Positions 1-7,923 of a stretch of DNA of 64,000 bases are shown in pieces. Numbering within the stretch: position 1 is the first letter of the stretch; every line of letters begins with the position of its first letter. The position numbers and the translations under genes are program-made. A model generated the notes under the pieces. The model saw only the letters and a list, made by a program, of their open reading frames with translations. It did not search any database and had not been told where the DNA came from. Source of the stretch: Streptococcus oralis (lineage in GTDB: Bacteria > Bacillota > Bacilli > Lactobacillales > Streptococcaceae); the NCBI RefSeq assembly GCF_002386345.1, contig NZ_CP023507.1, positions 434,001-498,000 of the forward strand, given 5' to 3'.

Positions 1-1
1 G

Positions 2-3000
2 ATGGGCAGCGGTTTGGTTTCTTCAGTTCAGGCTATCGAAAATCAACTTTTGCTCCAGTACAATCAAGAATACCAATTATCCCAAGGAGATAGTCTGCCT
101 TTGCCACGTGCCTTATCAGGTTATACTTATCTAGGCTATATTAAGCAAGACAAAGAGATTAATCAGCAAGAAACTGCTGCTAGGGATCAGAAACTAGACT
201 ACACGGTTCAACCTCATTTCCAAACCAACGAAGGTGGACAAAAGGCAGGAGATGAGCAGAAAGCTCCATCTCCTACACTCCCTGCTGAAAAACCAATCCC
301 TTCTCAAGATTCATCCAATCAACATCCGTCTGGTCTTGCTAGTGTGGATCCTCAGGATGAAGTCTTGGCTGGTCGCGTGAACAAACCAGAGCTCCTATAC
401 AAAGACCAAGAGATTGAAATCAAACTAGACTTTTCAGAAGTGGTTCAAGAAAATCCAGATCTAACAGAGGGAACCATCCATGTCAAACAAGAAGGTCGTG
501 CTGGGAAGAAGATTGAACTTGTTCGCATTTTCACTGTTGAAAACCAAGAAATTTCTCGGGAAGTTCTCTCAACCAAAGTAGAAGAAGCCTTGCCACGTAT
601 AGTAGAGAAAGGGACTAAGAAGGCAGTAGCCGCGAGTGAAGCACCTCAGTCTACAAGAAAAGGAGAGCCTGAGACTCAGGCTCCATTACCAGAATATACA
701 GGCGAGCAAGCGGGAGCGGTTGTAGACCCAGAGATAGCTGAAAAACCAGAATATACAGGCACCCAAGCAGGAGCAGTCGTTGAACCCGAGCAAGTCGCTC
801 CACTACCTGAGTATCAGGGAACTCAAGCTGGTGCCATCGTTGAGCCGGAAAAAGTTGAGCCAGAGGTTGGGGGTGTCCAGTCAGGAGCTTTGGTGGAACC
901 AGAAATAGCTGAGAAACCAGCCTATACAGGCGAGCAGTCTGGAGCAATCGTAGAACCTGAAGAGGTGCCACCAACACCAGAGTATAGGGGAACTCAAGCG
1001 GGAGCGATTGTAGCCCCAGAGACCAGCGAAAAACCAGAATATACAGATACGCAAGCAGGTGCGATTGTGGAACCTGAGACTCAATCTTCCTTACCAGAAT
1101 ATAAAGGTGAGCAGTCTGGTGCAATAGTAGCCCCAGAGACAACTGAAACACCAGAATATACAGGAACTCAAGCAGGTGCGATTGTGGAACCTGAGACTCA
1201 ATCTTCCTTACCAGAATATAAAGGTGAGCAGTCTGGTGCAATAGTAGCCCCAGAGACAACTGAAACACCAGAATATACAGGAACTCAAGCAGGAGCCATC
1301 GTTGAACCGGAACAAGTCGCTCCTCTTCCAGAATATACTGGCAATACCGAGCAAGTAAAACCGGAAGCTCCGACAGAAAAACCAAAAGAAAAAGACCCAG
1401 AGAAGACGCTTGAGCTAAGAAATGTTTCGGATCTGGAGTTGTATAGTCAGACCAATGGTACTTACAAACAACACGTTTCTTTAGACGGTGTTCCAAGTAA
1501 TCCAGACACTTACTTTGTCAAGGTTAAATCTTCGTTGTTTAAAGATGTCTATCTACCAGTCGCTTCAATAACGGCTGAAACGAAAGATGGTCAGCCAGTT
1601 TATAAAATCACAGCCAAGGCTGAGAAACTCCAGCAAGAGCTAGAGAATAAATATGTCGACGATTTCACCTTCTACCTAGCTAAGAAGGCTAGAGAGGAAA
1701 CGACAACCTTTACTTCCTTTAGCAACCTAGTCAAAGCTATCAACCAGAATCTCTCTGGAACCTATCATTTAGCAGCTAGTTTGAATGCCAACGAAGTGGA
1801 GTTAGATCCTGAAGCTAAATCCTACATCAAGGGCGCCTTTACTGGTCAGTTGATCGGTGAAAAAGATGGCAAGCAGTATGCTATTTACAACTTGAAAAAA
1901 CCACTGTTCGAAACCTTGAGTAGCGCTACGGTAGAAAAATTGAGTCTGAAAAATGTCTCCATTTCAGGGAAAGATGCTATCGGTTCACTGGCCTATGAAG
2001 CCCAGAATGGCACAAAGATTAAACAAGTTCACGTTGATGGTGTTCTCGCCGGTGAACGTGGTATCGGTGGTTTGCTGGCAAAGGCTGAGCAATCAAGTAT
2101 CACAGAGAGCAGTTTCAAGGGAAGAATTATCAACACTTATGAAACGACTGCTGCCTACAATATCGGTGGTCTGGTCGGTCATTTGACAGGTGACAAGGCT
2201 TTACTTACTAAGTCAAAAGCGACAGTGGCCATTTCATCCAACACAAATAGTTCAGATCAGACTGTGGGTGGTCTTGCAGGTCTAGTAGATCAGGATGCAC
2301 AGATCCAAGATAGCTATGCTGAAGGCGATATTAACAATGCCAAGCACTTTGGTAGAGTCGCGGGAGTAGCAGGCTATTTGTGGGATCGAACTTCTAATCT
2401 AGAAAAGCATGCTGGAAGATTGACCAATGTTCTCAGTGATGTCAATGTAACCAACGGAAATGCCATTACCGGTTACCACTACAATGGAATGAAGGTGAAG
2501 GACACATTCAGCAGCAAGGCCAACAGAGTCTACAATGTCACCTTGGTCAAGGATGAGGTCGTCAGCAAGGAATCCTTTGAAGAAAGAGGAACAATGCTAG
2601 ATGCTTCCCAGATTGAAAGCAAAAAAGCAGCAATCAATCCTCTAACTCTACCAATAGTGGAACCCCTCTCAACAAGTGGCAAAAAAGACAGTGATTTTTC
2701 TAAGGTGGCTCATTATCAAGCTAAGCGCGCCTTGGCTTATAAGAACATTGAAAAATTGCTACCTTTCTACAACAAGGCAACCATCGTCAAATACGGAAAT
2801 CTGGTCAATGAGAACAGTCTCTTATATCAAAAAGAACTCTTGTCAGCAGTTATGATGAAGGATAACCAAGTCATCACAGATATTGTTTCTAACAAAGAGA
2901 CTGCAAACAAACTCTTGCTTCACTACAAGGACCATTCATCTGAAAAGCTCGATCTCAAGTACCAGGCTGATTTTGCCAAATTAGCAGAATATAGTCTAGG

Positions 3001-5257
3001 AAATACTGGACTTCTCTATACGCCAAACCAATTCCTGTATGACCAAACCTCCATCATCAAGCAAGTCTTACCAGACTTACAAAAGGTTGCCTATCATTCA
3101 GAAGCCATCAGAAAGACGCTCGGTATTTCTCCAAACGTCAAGCAAACTGAGCTTTATCTAGAAGACCAGTTCGCCAAAACAAAACAACATCTGGAAGACA
3201 GTTTGAAAAAACTCTTGTCAGCTGATGCTGGACTTGCCGGTGACAATCCAGTCATCAAGGGCTATCTTGTAGATAAAATCAAGCACAACAAGGAAGCCTT
3301 GCTACTTGGCTTGACCTATCTGGAGCGTTGGTACAACTTCAGCTATGGTCAAGTGAATGTCAAAGACCTAGTTCTGTACCATCTGGACTTCTTTGGTAAG
3401 GGAAATGCTTCACCACTAGATACTCTGATTGAGTTGGGTAAATCTGGCTTTAACAATCTTCTAGCTAAGAATAATGTCGATACTTATGGTATCAGTCTTG
3501 CCAGTCATCATGGGACGACAGATTTATTTAGCACGTTAGAACATTACCGAAAGGTCTTTTTACCAGAGAAAAGCAACAATGACTGGTTTAAATCAGAGAC
3601 TAAGGCTTACATCGTCGAAGAAAAATCTAATATTGAAGAAGTCAAAACTAAGCAAGGACAAGCTGGCACCAAGTATTCTATAGGTGTCTATGACCGCATT
3701 ACTAGTGCCACATGGAAATACCGCAATATGGTCTTGCCTCTCCTAACCTTGCCAGAGAAATCAGTATTTGTCATCTCGACCATGTCCAGCCTTGGATTTG
3801 GAGCCTATGATCGCTACCGCAATAGCGAGCATAAAGCGGGCAAGGCTCTCAATGATTTTGTAGAAGAAAATGCGCGTGAAACAGCCAAACGTCAGCGTGA
3901 TCACTACGATTATTGGTATCGTATTTTAGATAATGAGAGACGTGAAAAACTCTATCGTACCATCTTGCTTTATGATGCTTATAAGTTTGGGGATGACACA
4001 ACCTCAGGAAAAGCTACAGTGGAGGCTAAGTTTGATAGCTCCAATCCAGCCATGAAGAATTTCTTTGGACCAGTTGGCAATAAGGTAGTACACAACCAGC
4101 ATGGAGCCTACGCAACAGGGGATGGTGTCTACTATATGTCTTACCGTATGCTAGACAAGGATGGAGCCATTACTTATACCCATGAAATGACCCATGATTC
4201 GGATCAGGATATTTATCTTGGCGGCTATGGTCGAAGAAGTGGCTTGGGCCCAGAGTTCTTTGCAAAAGGCTTATTGCAAGCCCCTGACCAACCAAGTGAC
4301 GCAACCATTACCATTAATTCTATCTTGAGACACTCAAAATCAGATAGTACAGAGGGCTCCCGTCTGCAAATCTTGGATCCGACAGAAAGATTCCAAAACG
4401 CAACAGATCTTCAGAACTATGTCCACAACATGTTTGATCTTATCTACATGCTGGAATACCTCGAAGGGCAATCAATCGTTAACAAGCTAAATGTTTACCA
4501 GAAAATGGCGGTTCTCAGAAAAATTGAGAACAAGTATGTGAAAGATCCAGTAGATGGCAATGAGGTATACGCTACTAACGTAGTCAAAGAATTGACAGAA
4601 GAAGAGGCCCAAAAACTAACTAACTTTGATAGTTTGATTGACCACAACATCTTGTCAGCTCGTGAGTACCAGTCTGGTGACTATGAACGAAATGGCTACT
4701 ATACGATTAAACTCTTTGCCCCAATCTATTCAGCTCTCAGCAGTGAGAAAGGCACGCCAGGGGACCTTATGGGGCGTAGGATTGCTTACGAACTTTTGGC
4801 TGCCAAAGGCTTCAAGGATGGAATGGTACCTTATATCTCTAACCAATACGAAGAAGCTGCCAAACAAAAAGGTAAAACTATCAATCTCTATGGTAAAGAA
4901 CGCGGATTGGTGACAGATGAACTTGTATTGGACAAGGTGTTTGAAGGCAAGTATGCATCTTGGGCTGCCTTTAAGAAAGCCATGTACAAAGAACGTGTGG
5001 ATCAGTTTAAAAACTTGAAACAAGTGACCTTTAAAGATCCGACAAAACCATGGCCAAGCTATGCGACCAAGACCATCAATAGTGTGACTGAATTGCAAGC
5101 CCTCATGGATCAAGCTGTTCTCAAGGATGCTGTAAGTCCTCGTTGGAGCAACTATAATCCAGAGTATGACAGTGCCGTTCATAAGTTGAAGAGAGCAATC
5201 TTTAAGGCCTATCTTGACCAAACAAACGACTTCAGAACCTCTATTTTTAAGAAATAA
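2..5257 (+). CDS. M26 zinc metalloprotease (IgA1 protease/ZmpB type), 5' partial
   Basis: The 3' 1751 codons of a large surface protease; the 5' end lies outside the window. The family cleaves host proteins such as IgA1 or mucins at the cell surface, and normally starts with a signal peptide, an N-terminal LPxTG motif and two membrane helices. The first residues here look like the tail of that region. In order: a G5 domain at about residues 122-206, eleven degenerate ~20-residue Pro/Glu-rich repeats (about 228-455), a Gly-rich M26 N-terminal domain (about 580-870), and the catalytic domain with HEMTH at residues 1394-1398 and the third zinc ligand Glu 20 residues after the second His. The C-terminus is complete. 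The repeats resemble those I recall for streptococcal IgA1 protease, but repeats alone cannot separate Iga/ZmpA from ZmpB, so I give no symbol. The ATG at position 2 is internal, not a start. Confidence 0.9.
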   Translation: MGSGLVSSVQAIENQLLLQYNQEYQLSQGDSLPLPRALSGYTYLGYIKQDKEINQQETAARDQKLDYTVQPHFQTNEGGQKAGDEQKAPSPTLPAEKPIPSQDSSNQHPSGLASVDPQDEVLAGRVNKPELLYKDQEIEIKLDFSEVVQENPDLTEGTIHVKQEGRAGKKIELVRIFTVENQEISREVLSTKVEEALPRIVEKGTKKAVAASEAPQSTRKGEPETQAPLPEYTGEQAGAVVDPEIAEKPEYTGTQAGAVVEPEQVAPLPEYQGTQAGAIVEPEKVEPEVGGVQSGALVEPEIAEKPAYTGEQSGAIVEPEEVPPTPEYRGTQAGAIVAPETSEKPEYTDTQAGAIVEPETQSSLPEYKGEQSGAIVAPETTETPEYTGTQAGAIVEPETQSSLPEYKGEQSGAIVAPETTETPEYTGTQAGAIVEPEQVAPLPEYTGNTEQVKPEAPTEKPKEKDPEKTLELRNVSDLELYSQTNGTYKQHVSLDGVPSNPDTYFVKVKSSLFKDVYLPVASITAETKDGQPVYKITAKAEKLQQELENKYVDDFTFYLAKKAREETTTFTSFSNLVKAINQNLSGTYHLAASLNANEVELDPEAKSYIKGAFTGQLIGEKDGKQYAIYNLKKPLFETLSSATVEKLSLKNVSISGKDAIGSLAYEAQNGTKIKQVHVDGVLAGERGIGGLLAKAEQSSITESSFKGRIINTYETTAAYNIGGLVGHLTGDKALLTKSKATVAISSNTNSSDQTVGGLAGLVDQDAQIQDSYAEGDINNAKHFGRVAGVAGYLWDRTSNLEKHAGRLTNVLSDVNVTNGNAITGYHYNGMKVKDTFSSKANRVYNVTLVKDEVVSKESFEERGTMLDASQIESKKAAINPLTLPIVEPLSTSGKKDSDFSKVAHYQAKRALAYKNIEKLLPFYNKATIVKYGNLVNENSLLYQKELLSAVMMKDNQVITDIVSNKETANKLLLHYKDHSSEKLDLKYQADFAKLAEYSLGNTGLLYTPNQFLYDQTSIIKQVLPDLQKVAYHSEAIRKTLGISPNVKQTELYLEDQFAKTKQHLEDSLKKLLSADAGLAGDNPVIKGYLVDKIKHNKEALLLGLTYLERWYNFSYGQVNVKDLVLYHLDFFGKGNASPLDTLIELGKSGFNNLLAKNNVDTYGISLASHHGTTDLFSTLEHYRKVFLPEKSNNDWFKSETKAYIVEEKSNIEEVKTKQGQAGTKYSIGVYDRITSATWKYRNMVLPLLTLPEKSVFVISTMSSLGFGAYDRYRNSEHKAGKALNDFVEENARETAKRQRDHYDYWYRILDNERREKLYRTILLYDAYKFGDDTTSGKATVEAKFDSSNPAMKNFFGPVGNKVVHNQHGAYATGDGVYYMSYRMLDKDGAITYTHEMTHDSDQDIYLGGYGRRSGLGPEFFAKGLLQAPDQPSDATITINSILRHSKSDSTEGSRLQILDPTERFQNATDLQNYVHNMFDLIYMLEYLEGQSIVNKLNVYQKMAVLRKIENKYVKDPVDGNEVYATNVVKELTEEEAQKLTNFDSLIDHNILSAREYQSGDYERNGYYTIKLFAPIYSALSSEKGTPGDLMGRRIAYELLAAKGFKDGMVPYISNQYEEAAKQKGKTINLYGKERGLVTDELVLDKVFEGKYASWAAFKKAMYKERVDQFKNLKQVTFKDPTKPWPSYATKTINSVTELQALMDQAVLKDAVSPRWSNYNPEYDSAVHKLKRAIFKAYLDQTNDFRTSIFKK
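687..1350 (+). repeat. Tandem ~57-60-bp coding repeats, including a 117-bp exact duplication
   Basis: Within the protease gene, about eleven units with the core PEYxGxQxGAIVxPE run in tandem with alternating 19- and 20-residue spacing. A double unit is repeated essentially identically with a period of 117 bp (39 residues): the string beginning at 1081 recurs at 1198. This identity between neighbouring copies indicates recent slippage or unequal recombination, so copy number is expected to differ between strains. Confidence 0.9.
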
Positions 5258-5270
5258 GGGTTGGAAAATG

Positions 5271-5301
5271 AAAAGGGAGGATCGACAGATCTTCTCTTTT
5301 T
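5271..5301 (+). terminator. Rho-independent terminator after the protease gene
   Basis: A 13-bp stem (5271-5283 with 5288-5300, two G-U pairs) closes a GACA loop and runs into T residues, 14 nt after the protease stop codon. Confidence 0.7.
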
Positions 5302-5354
5302 ATGTTCGGCTGTCTGAAAGCTGGTAGGGGATTTGTTTGTGACGGAGAAGGTCT

Positions 5355-5382
5355 TTTGTTTCTGGGGGAAATATGGTAGAAT
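5355..5382 (+). promoter_or_regulatory. Promoter of the 126-aa membrane protein gene
   Basis: Extended -10 TGG-TAGAAT (5377-5382) with a weak TTTGTT -35 at 5355-5360, 26 nt upstream of the start codon. Confidence 0.5.
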
Positions 5383-5408
5383 GATAGCTACGAGAGAAGG
5401 AGGTTTTT

Positions 5409-5789
5409 ATGGAGAGAGATAGATTGGTTCGACTCAATTGGAGACTGGGCATGGTGGCAGGAGTGACCTTACTTTTGGGACCTGTTCTACGATTTTTGCT
5501 ATCCTATACTGGGGCCATCATCTATAAAGATCCTTCAAAAATGCTGGTCGTCACGGTTACCTTTTCCCTGCTCCTGACATTTTTTAAGATTTTGATGATT
5601 GCATTAGGAACCTTTATGCTAATCTATTTCGAAGAAGACCAACAACTTCGAATGCTGCCATCTATTTTATTTATCATTGGTGGCGTGCTGGGATTTCTTT
5701 CAGCGACCGAGTGGATAGGAGGATTTCTAATCATTAAAGGCGCTGTTTCTTTTTCTAAATTTTTGAAAGAAGTCTGTGGCCTTGTCTGA
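5409..5789 (+). CDS. Conserved small membrane protein, unknown function
   Basis: 126 residues with an N-terminal charged stretch and about four hydrophobic segments (roughly residues 13-35, 45-72, 80-98 and 100-115), so an integral membrane protein. I recognise no catalytic motif. The start is supported by AAGGAGG eight bases before the ATG. It is a single-gene transcription unit with its own extended -10 promoter and a terminator just behind it. It sits between the surface protease gene and gpmA, and the context gives no functional hint. Confidence 0.75.
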   Translation: MERDRLVRLNWRLGMVAGVTLLLGPVLRFLLSYTGAIIYKDPSKMLVVTVTFSLLLTFFKILMIALGTFMLIYFEEDQQLRMLPSILFIIGGVLGFLSATEWIGGFLIIKGAVSFSKFLKEVCGLV

Positions 5790-5800
5790 TAGTCTAGTGA

Positions 5801-5829
5801 AACAATCCGTTTGAGGGTTGTTTTTTTAT
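5801..5829 (+). terminator. Rho-independent terminator
   Basis: AACAATCC pairs with GGGTTGTT (one T-G pair) and is followed by seven T residues, 12 nt after the stop of the small membrane protein gene. Confidence 0.7.
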
Positions 5830-5925
5830 TTAAAGAATTACCTGGCGAAAGAATATGTTAGTAAAATGCTTTTTTTATAAGAAAACATGATGTAATACAA
5901 CTTGAAAAAATAAAAGGAGAATATT

Positions 5926-6087
5926 ATGAAACAATCTTTCATTACATCTTGTCAGTGTGGTAGTATTTGAAAAGCTAATCTTGAAAATTGCAAAGAAACA
6001 ATTGAAGGTCTAATTCATAATCGTTACAATGATACTAATATAACTAAGAATACTGATCGTTTAATTGATGCTTTAAATAACAAATAA
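5926..6087 (+). pseudogene. Small ORF interrupted by an in-frame TGA
   Basis: An ATG at 5926, preceded by AAAAGGAG at good spacing, opens a 14-codon frame that meets TGA at 5968-5970. The same frame continues for 38 more codons to TAA at 6085-6087. The upstream part carries Cys-Gln-Cys; the downstream part is hydrophilic and helix-like (contains NTDRLIDALNNK). A terminator follows. The ribosome-binding context closely matches the one in front of gpmA. The simplest reading is a decayed 53-residue gene (perhaps Trp TGG to TGA). The alternatives are a real 14-residue peptide or readthrough. I do not recognise the protein; a resemblance to Spo0E-like short helical hairpins is too weak to rely on. 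The whole 5790-6250 gap otherwise holds only terminators and the gpmA promoter. Confidence 0.4.
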
Positions 6088-6134
6088 TTGCAATCGTTTC
6101 TTGATTGAATATCGCGAATTAATAATAACTAGAT

Positions 6135-6158
6135 GAGAGGACACTGTTCTCTCTTTTT
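6135..6158 (+). terminator. Rho-independent terminator upstream of gpmA
   Basis: GAGAGGA pairs with TTCTCTC-type sequence around ACACTGT and is followed by a run of T residues; it ends the interrupted mini-ORF unit. Confidence 0.6.
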
Positions 6159-6194
6159 AGTTGATTTTAACTAGCTTTTTTGTGAAAAATTGTG

Positions 6195-6226
6195 TAAAAT
6201 AGAATAGATAAACGAGGGAAACCTCG
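6195..6226 (+). promoter_or_regulatory. gpmA promoter -10 region and 5'-end hairpin
   Basis: Two overlapping -10 candidates (TAAAAT 6195-6200, TAGAAT 6200-6205) precede a CGAGG-GAAA-CCTCG hairpin at 6213-6226. If the second box is used, transcription would start at the foot of the hairpin, giving a gpmA mRNA with a GNRA-capped stem at its 5' end. Confidence 0.4.
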
Positions 6227-6250
6227 AAAAATAAAAGGAGAATCCATCTA

Positions 6251-6943
6251 ATGGTAAAATTGGTTTTTGCTCGCCACGGTGAGTCTGAATGGAACAAAGC
6301 TAACCTTTTCACTGGTTGGGCTGATGTTGATTTGTCTGAAAAAGGTACACAACAAGCGATTGACGCTGGTAAATTGATCAAAGAAGCTGGTATCGAATTT
6401 GACCAAGCTTACACTTCAGTATTGAAACGTGCGATCAAAACAACAAACTTGGCTCTTGAAGCTTCTGACCAATTGTGGGTTCCAGTTGAAAAATCATGGC
6501 GCTTGAACGAACGTCACTACGGTGGTTTGACTGGTAAAAACAAAGCTGAAGCTGCGGAACAATTTGGTGATGAGCAAGTTCACATCTGGCGTCGTTCATA
6601 CGATGTATTGCCTCCAAACATGGACCGTGATGATGAGCATTCAGCTCACACTGACCGTCGTTACGCTTCACTTGACGACTCAGTTATCCCAGATGCTGAA
6701 AACTTGAAAGTGACTTTGGAACGTGCCCTTCCATTCTGGGAAGACAAAATCGCTCCAGCACTTAAAGATGGTAAAAATGTATTCGTAGGAGCTCACGGTA
6801 ACTCAATCCGTGCCCTTGTAAAACACATCAAACGCTTGTCAGATGACGAAATCATGGACGTGGAAATCCCTAACTTCCCACCATTGGTATTCGAATTTGA
6901 CGAAAAATTGAACGTAGTTTCTGAATACTACCTTGGAAAATAA
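6251..6943 (+). CDS. gpmA: 2,3-bisphosphoglycerate-dependent phosphoglycerate mutase
   Basis: 230 residues, full length for the cofactor-dependent mutase that interconverts 3- and 2-phosphoglycerate in cytosolic glycolysis. The phosphohistidine motif RHGES begins at residue 9, the second catalytic His is in the [10 protein letters not shown] segment (about residue 179-188), and the ERHYGGL substrate loop is at about residue 93. AAAAGGAG precedes the ATG. Codon use is strongly biased as expected for an abundant protein. It is a monocistronic unit between its own promoter and a strong terminator. Confidence 0.97.
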   Translation: MVKLVFARHGESEWNKANLFTGWADVDLSEKGTQQAIDAGKLIKEAGIEFDQAYTSVLKRAIKTTNLALEASDQLWVPVEKSWRLNERHYGGLTGKNKAEAAEQFGDEQVHIWRRSYDVLPPNMDRDDEHSAHTDRRYASLDDSVIPDAENLKVTLERALPFWEDKIAPALKDGKNVFVGAHGNSIRALVKHIKRLSDDEIMDVEIPNFPPLVFEFDEKLNVVSEYYLGK

Positions 6944-6954
6944 TTTATAAACAG

Positions 6955-6981
6955 AAAGCCTAGGATTCCTAGGCTTTTTTG
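6955..6981 (+). terminator. gpmA terminator
   Basis: Perfect AAAGCCTAGG/CCTAGGCTTT stem with an ATT loop, followed by T residues, just after the gpmA stop. Confidence 0.9.
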
Positions 6982-7115
6982 TTTTTGCTTCTAGTTTCCA
7001 ACTAGTTGAAAAAGCCTTATAATGATAGTAAAGAGTGACTTGTTTGTGAGAAAAGTAGATATGCTCGAAGCCCTGAAATCAGTAGAGTAATTCACGGTTT
7101 TAAATAGTAAATCAG

Positions 7116-7144
7116 TTGACAAAGTCCCTGCTTCTTGGTAGAAT
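7116..7144 (+). promoter_or_regulatory. rpsO promoter
   Basis: TTGACA (7116-7121), 17-nt spacer, TAGAAT (7139-7144), with an extended TGG in front of the -10 box. It is one of the best consensus promoters in the window. The 6982-7115 stretch before it holds no gene. Confidence 0.85.
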
Positions 7145-7149
7145 AAGAA

Positions 7150-7222
7150 CTGTCGTAAAGACAAATAACTTCTTCTTGGTTGCAGGCATGCCAACCTGTC
7201 ACTCGGATGAAGCCAAATAAAA
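7150..7222 (+). promoter_or_regulatory. rpsO 5' leader, possible S15 autoregulatory RNA
   Basis: Between the rpsO promoter and its ribosome-binding site, a GGTTG/CAACC hairpin (7178-7196, inner CA/TG pairs) is followed by a C-rich and GAUG-containing segment. Ribosomal protein S15 commonly represses its own mRNA through leader structures, so this is a candidate autoregulatory leader. I cannot match it to a specific described class. Confidence 0.35.
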
Positions 7223-7234
7223 AGGAGAAACATC

Positions 7235-7504
7235 ATGGCAATCTCAAAAGAGAAAAAAAATGAAATCATCGCACAATATGCACGTCACGAAGGTGATACA
7301 GGTTCAGTAGAGGTTCAAGTTGCTGTCCTTACTTGGGAAATCAACCACCTTAACGAACACATCAAACAACACAAAAAAGACCACGCTACTTACCGTGGAT
7401 TGATGAAGAAAATCGGTCGCCGTCGTAACTTGCTTGCATACTTGCGTAAAAACGACGTTAACCGTTACCGTGAGTTGATCAACTCTCTAGGACTTCGTCG
7501 TTAA
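7235..7504 (+). CDS. rpsO: 30S ribosomal protein S15
   Basis: 89 residues, the usual length. It binds 16S rRNA in the central domain and the platform of the 30S subunit. The family signature is intact: HxGDTGS-type start ([12 protein letters not shown]), the [15 protein letters not shown] helix and the [12 protein letters not shown] segment. AAAAAGGAG lies before the ATG. It is transcribed alone from a consensus promoter; a hairpin repeat starts only 2 nt after the stop codon and probably becomes part of its 3' UTR. Confidence 0.98.
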   Translation: MAISKEKKNEIIAQYARHEGDTGSVEVQVAVLTWEINHLNEHIKQHKKDHATYRGLMKKIGRRRNLLAYLRKNDVNRYRELINSLGLRR

Positions 7505-7506
7505 TT

Positions 7507-7618
7507 CAAGATACAAAGGCCGTCAAAAGCACAAAGCAAAAATAGGAAAATTGACGAAGAAACTTCAGTTTCTAGGAGATTTTATCTTTTTTGCCAAGTG
7601 CTTAGGCCGTGTTCAATT
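7507..7618 (-). repeat. ~112-bp imperfect hairpin repeat, copy A
   Basis: Two long, largely complementary arms (left AAAGGCCGTCAAAAGCACAA..., right ...GTGCTTAGGCCGTG) meet around GAAACTTCAGTTTC. The ends are CTTTGTATCTTG on one side and ATTGAACAC on the other, read on the minus strand. The same ends and the same overall hairpin design recur twice at 32425-32647. Length is close to the pneumococcal RUP element, but I cannot confirm identity from memory. Confidence 0.65.
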
Positions 7619-7636
7619 GAATATATCTTGATAATG

Positions 7637-7666
7637 AAGCTACTCTAAATTGGGTAGCTTTTTTAC
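7637..7666 (+). terminator. Rho-independent terminator 1 of 3 between rpsO and the iron operon
   Basis: AAGCTACTC pairs with GGGTAGCTT (one T-G pair) and runs into six T residues. Confidence 0.8.
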
Positions 7667-7746
7667 TTTTGTCACCCTACCTCAATATACTCAAGTATTA
7701 TCTTCGGTTACGGTCATTAGCACTGTAAGCTAAAATAAACCAGATT

Positions 7747-7769
7747 TTCTCCCTTCGGGGAGATTTTTT
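7747..7769 (+). terminator. Rho-independent terminator 2 of 3
   Basis: TCTCCC-TTCG-GGGAGA stem with a stable UUCG tetraloop followed by TTTTTTG. There is no coding sequence between this and the previous terminator (7667-7746). Confidence 0.8.
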
Positions 7770-7801
7770 GTTTCACTAGGATTATAGCCCGAGCTCAAAT
7801 C

Positions 7802-7827
7802 AGCTCTCTGACTTCAGAGGGCTTTTT
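7802..7827 (+). terminator. Rho-independent terminator 3 of 3
   Basis: AGCTCTCTG pairs with CAGAGGGCT around ACTT and is followed by five T residues, just upstream of the iron-uptake promoter. Confidence 0.75.
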
Positions 7828-7845
7828 CTATATATGTCTCTATCC

Positions 7846-7874
7846 TTGTTCATCTAATAGAAATATGGTATACT
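7846..7874 (+). promoter_or_regulatory. Promoter of the iron-siderophore operon
   Basis: TTGTTC (7846-7851), 17-nt spacer, TATACT (7869-7874) with extended TGG. A short dyad TTTTCATGAGAA directly follows the -10 box near the start of transcription, where a metal-responsive repressor could bind; that operator role is inference. Confidence 0.65.
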
Positions 7875-7923
7875 TTTCATGAGAATTTTCTAAATTTTTA
7901 AGATGCTATCAAAGGAGGTTTTC

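Noticed and set aside
651-1496. 281-codon open frame on the minus strand inside the metalloprotease repeats
   Set aside because: Leu/Gln-rich translation mirrors the Pro/Glu-rich repeats of the sense gene; no ribosome-binding site or family resemblance.
4730-5221. 163-codon minus-strand frame at the 3' end of the metalloprotease gene
   Set aside because: Fully inside a clear coding gene on the other strand, with no supporting signals.
7880-7902. CiaR box upstream of the iron operon
   Set aside because: Only one TTTAAG half-site is present; the partner at 5-nt spacing does not match.
7903-7923. Upstream ATG for the iron permease
   Set aside because: AAAGGAGG lies between this ATG and the one at 7924, so the later codon is the start.
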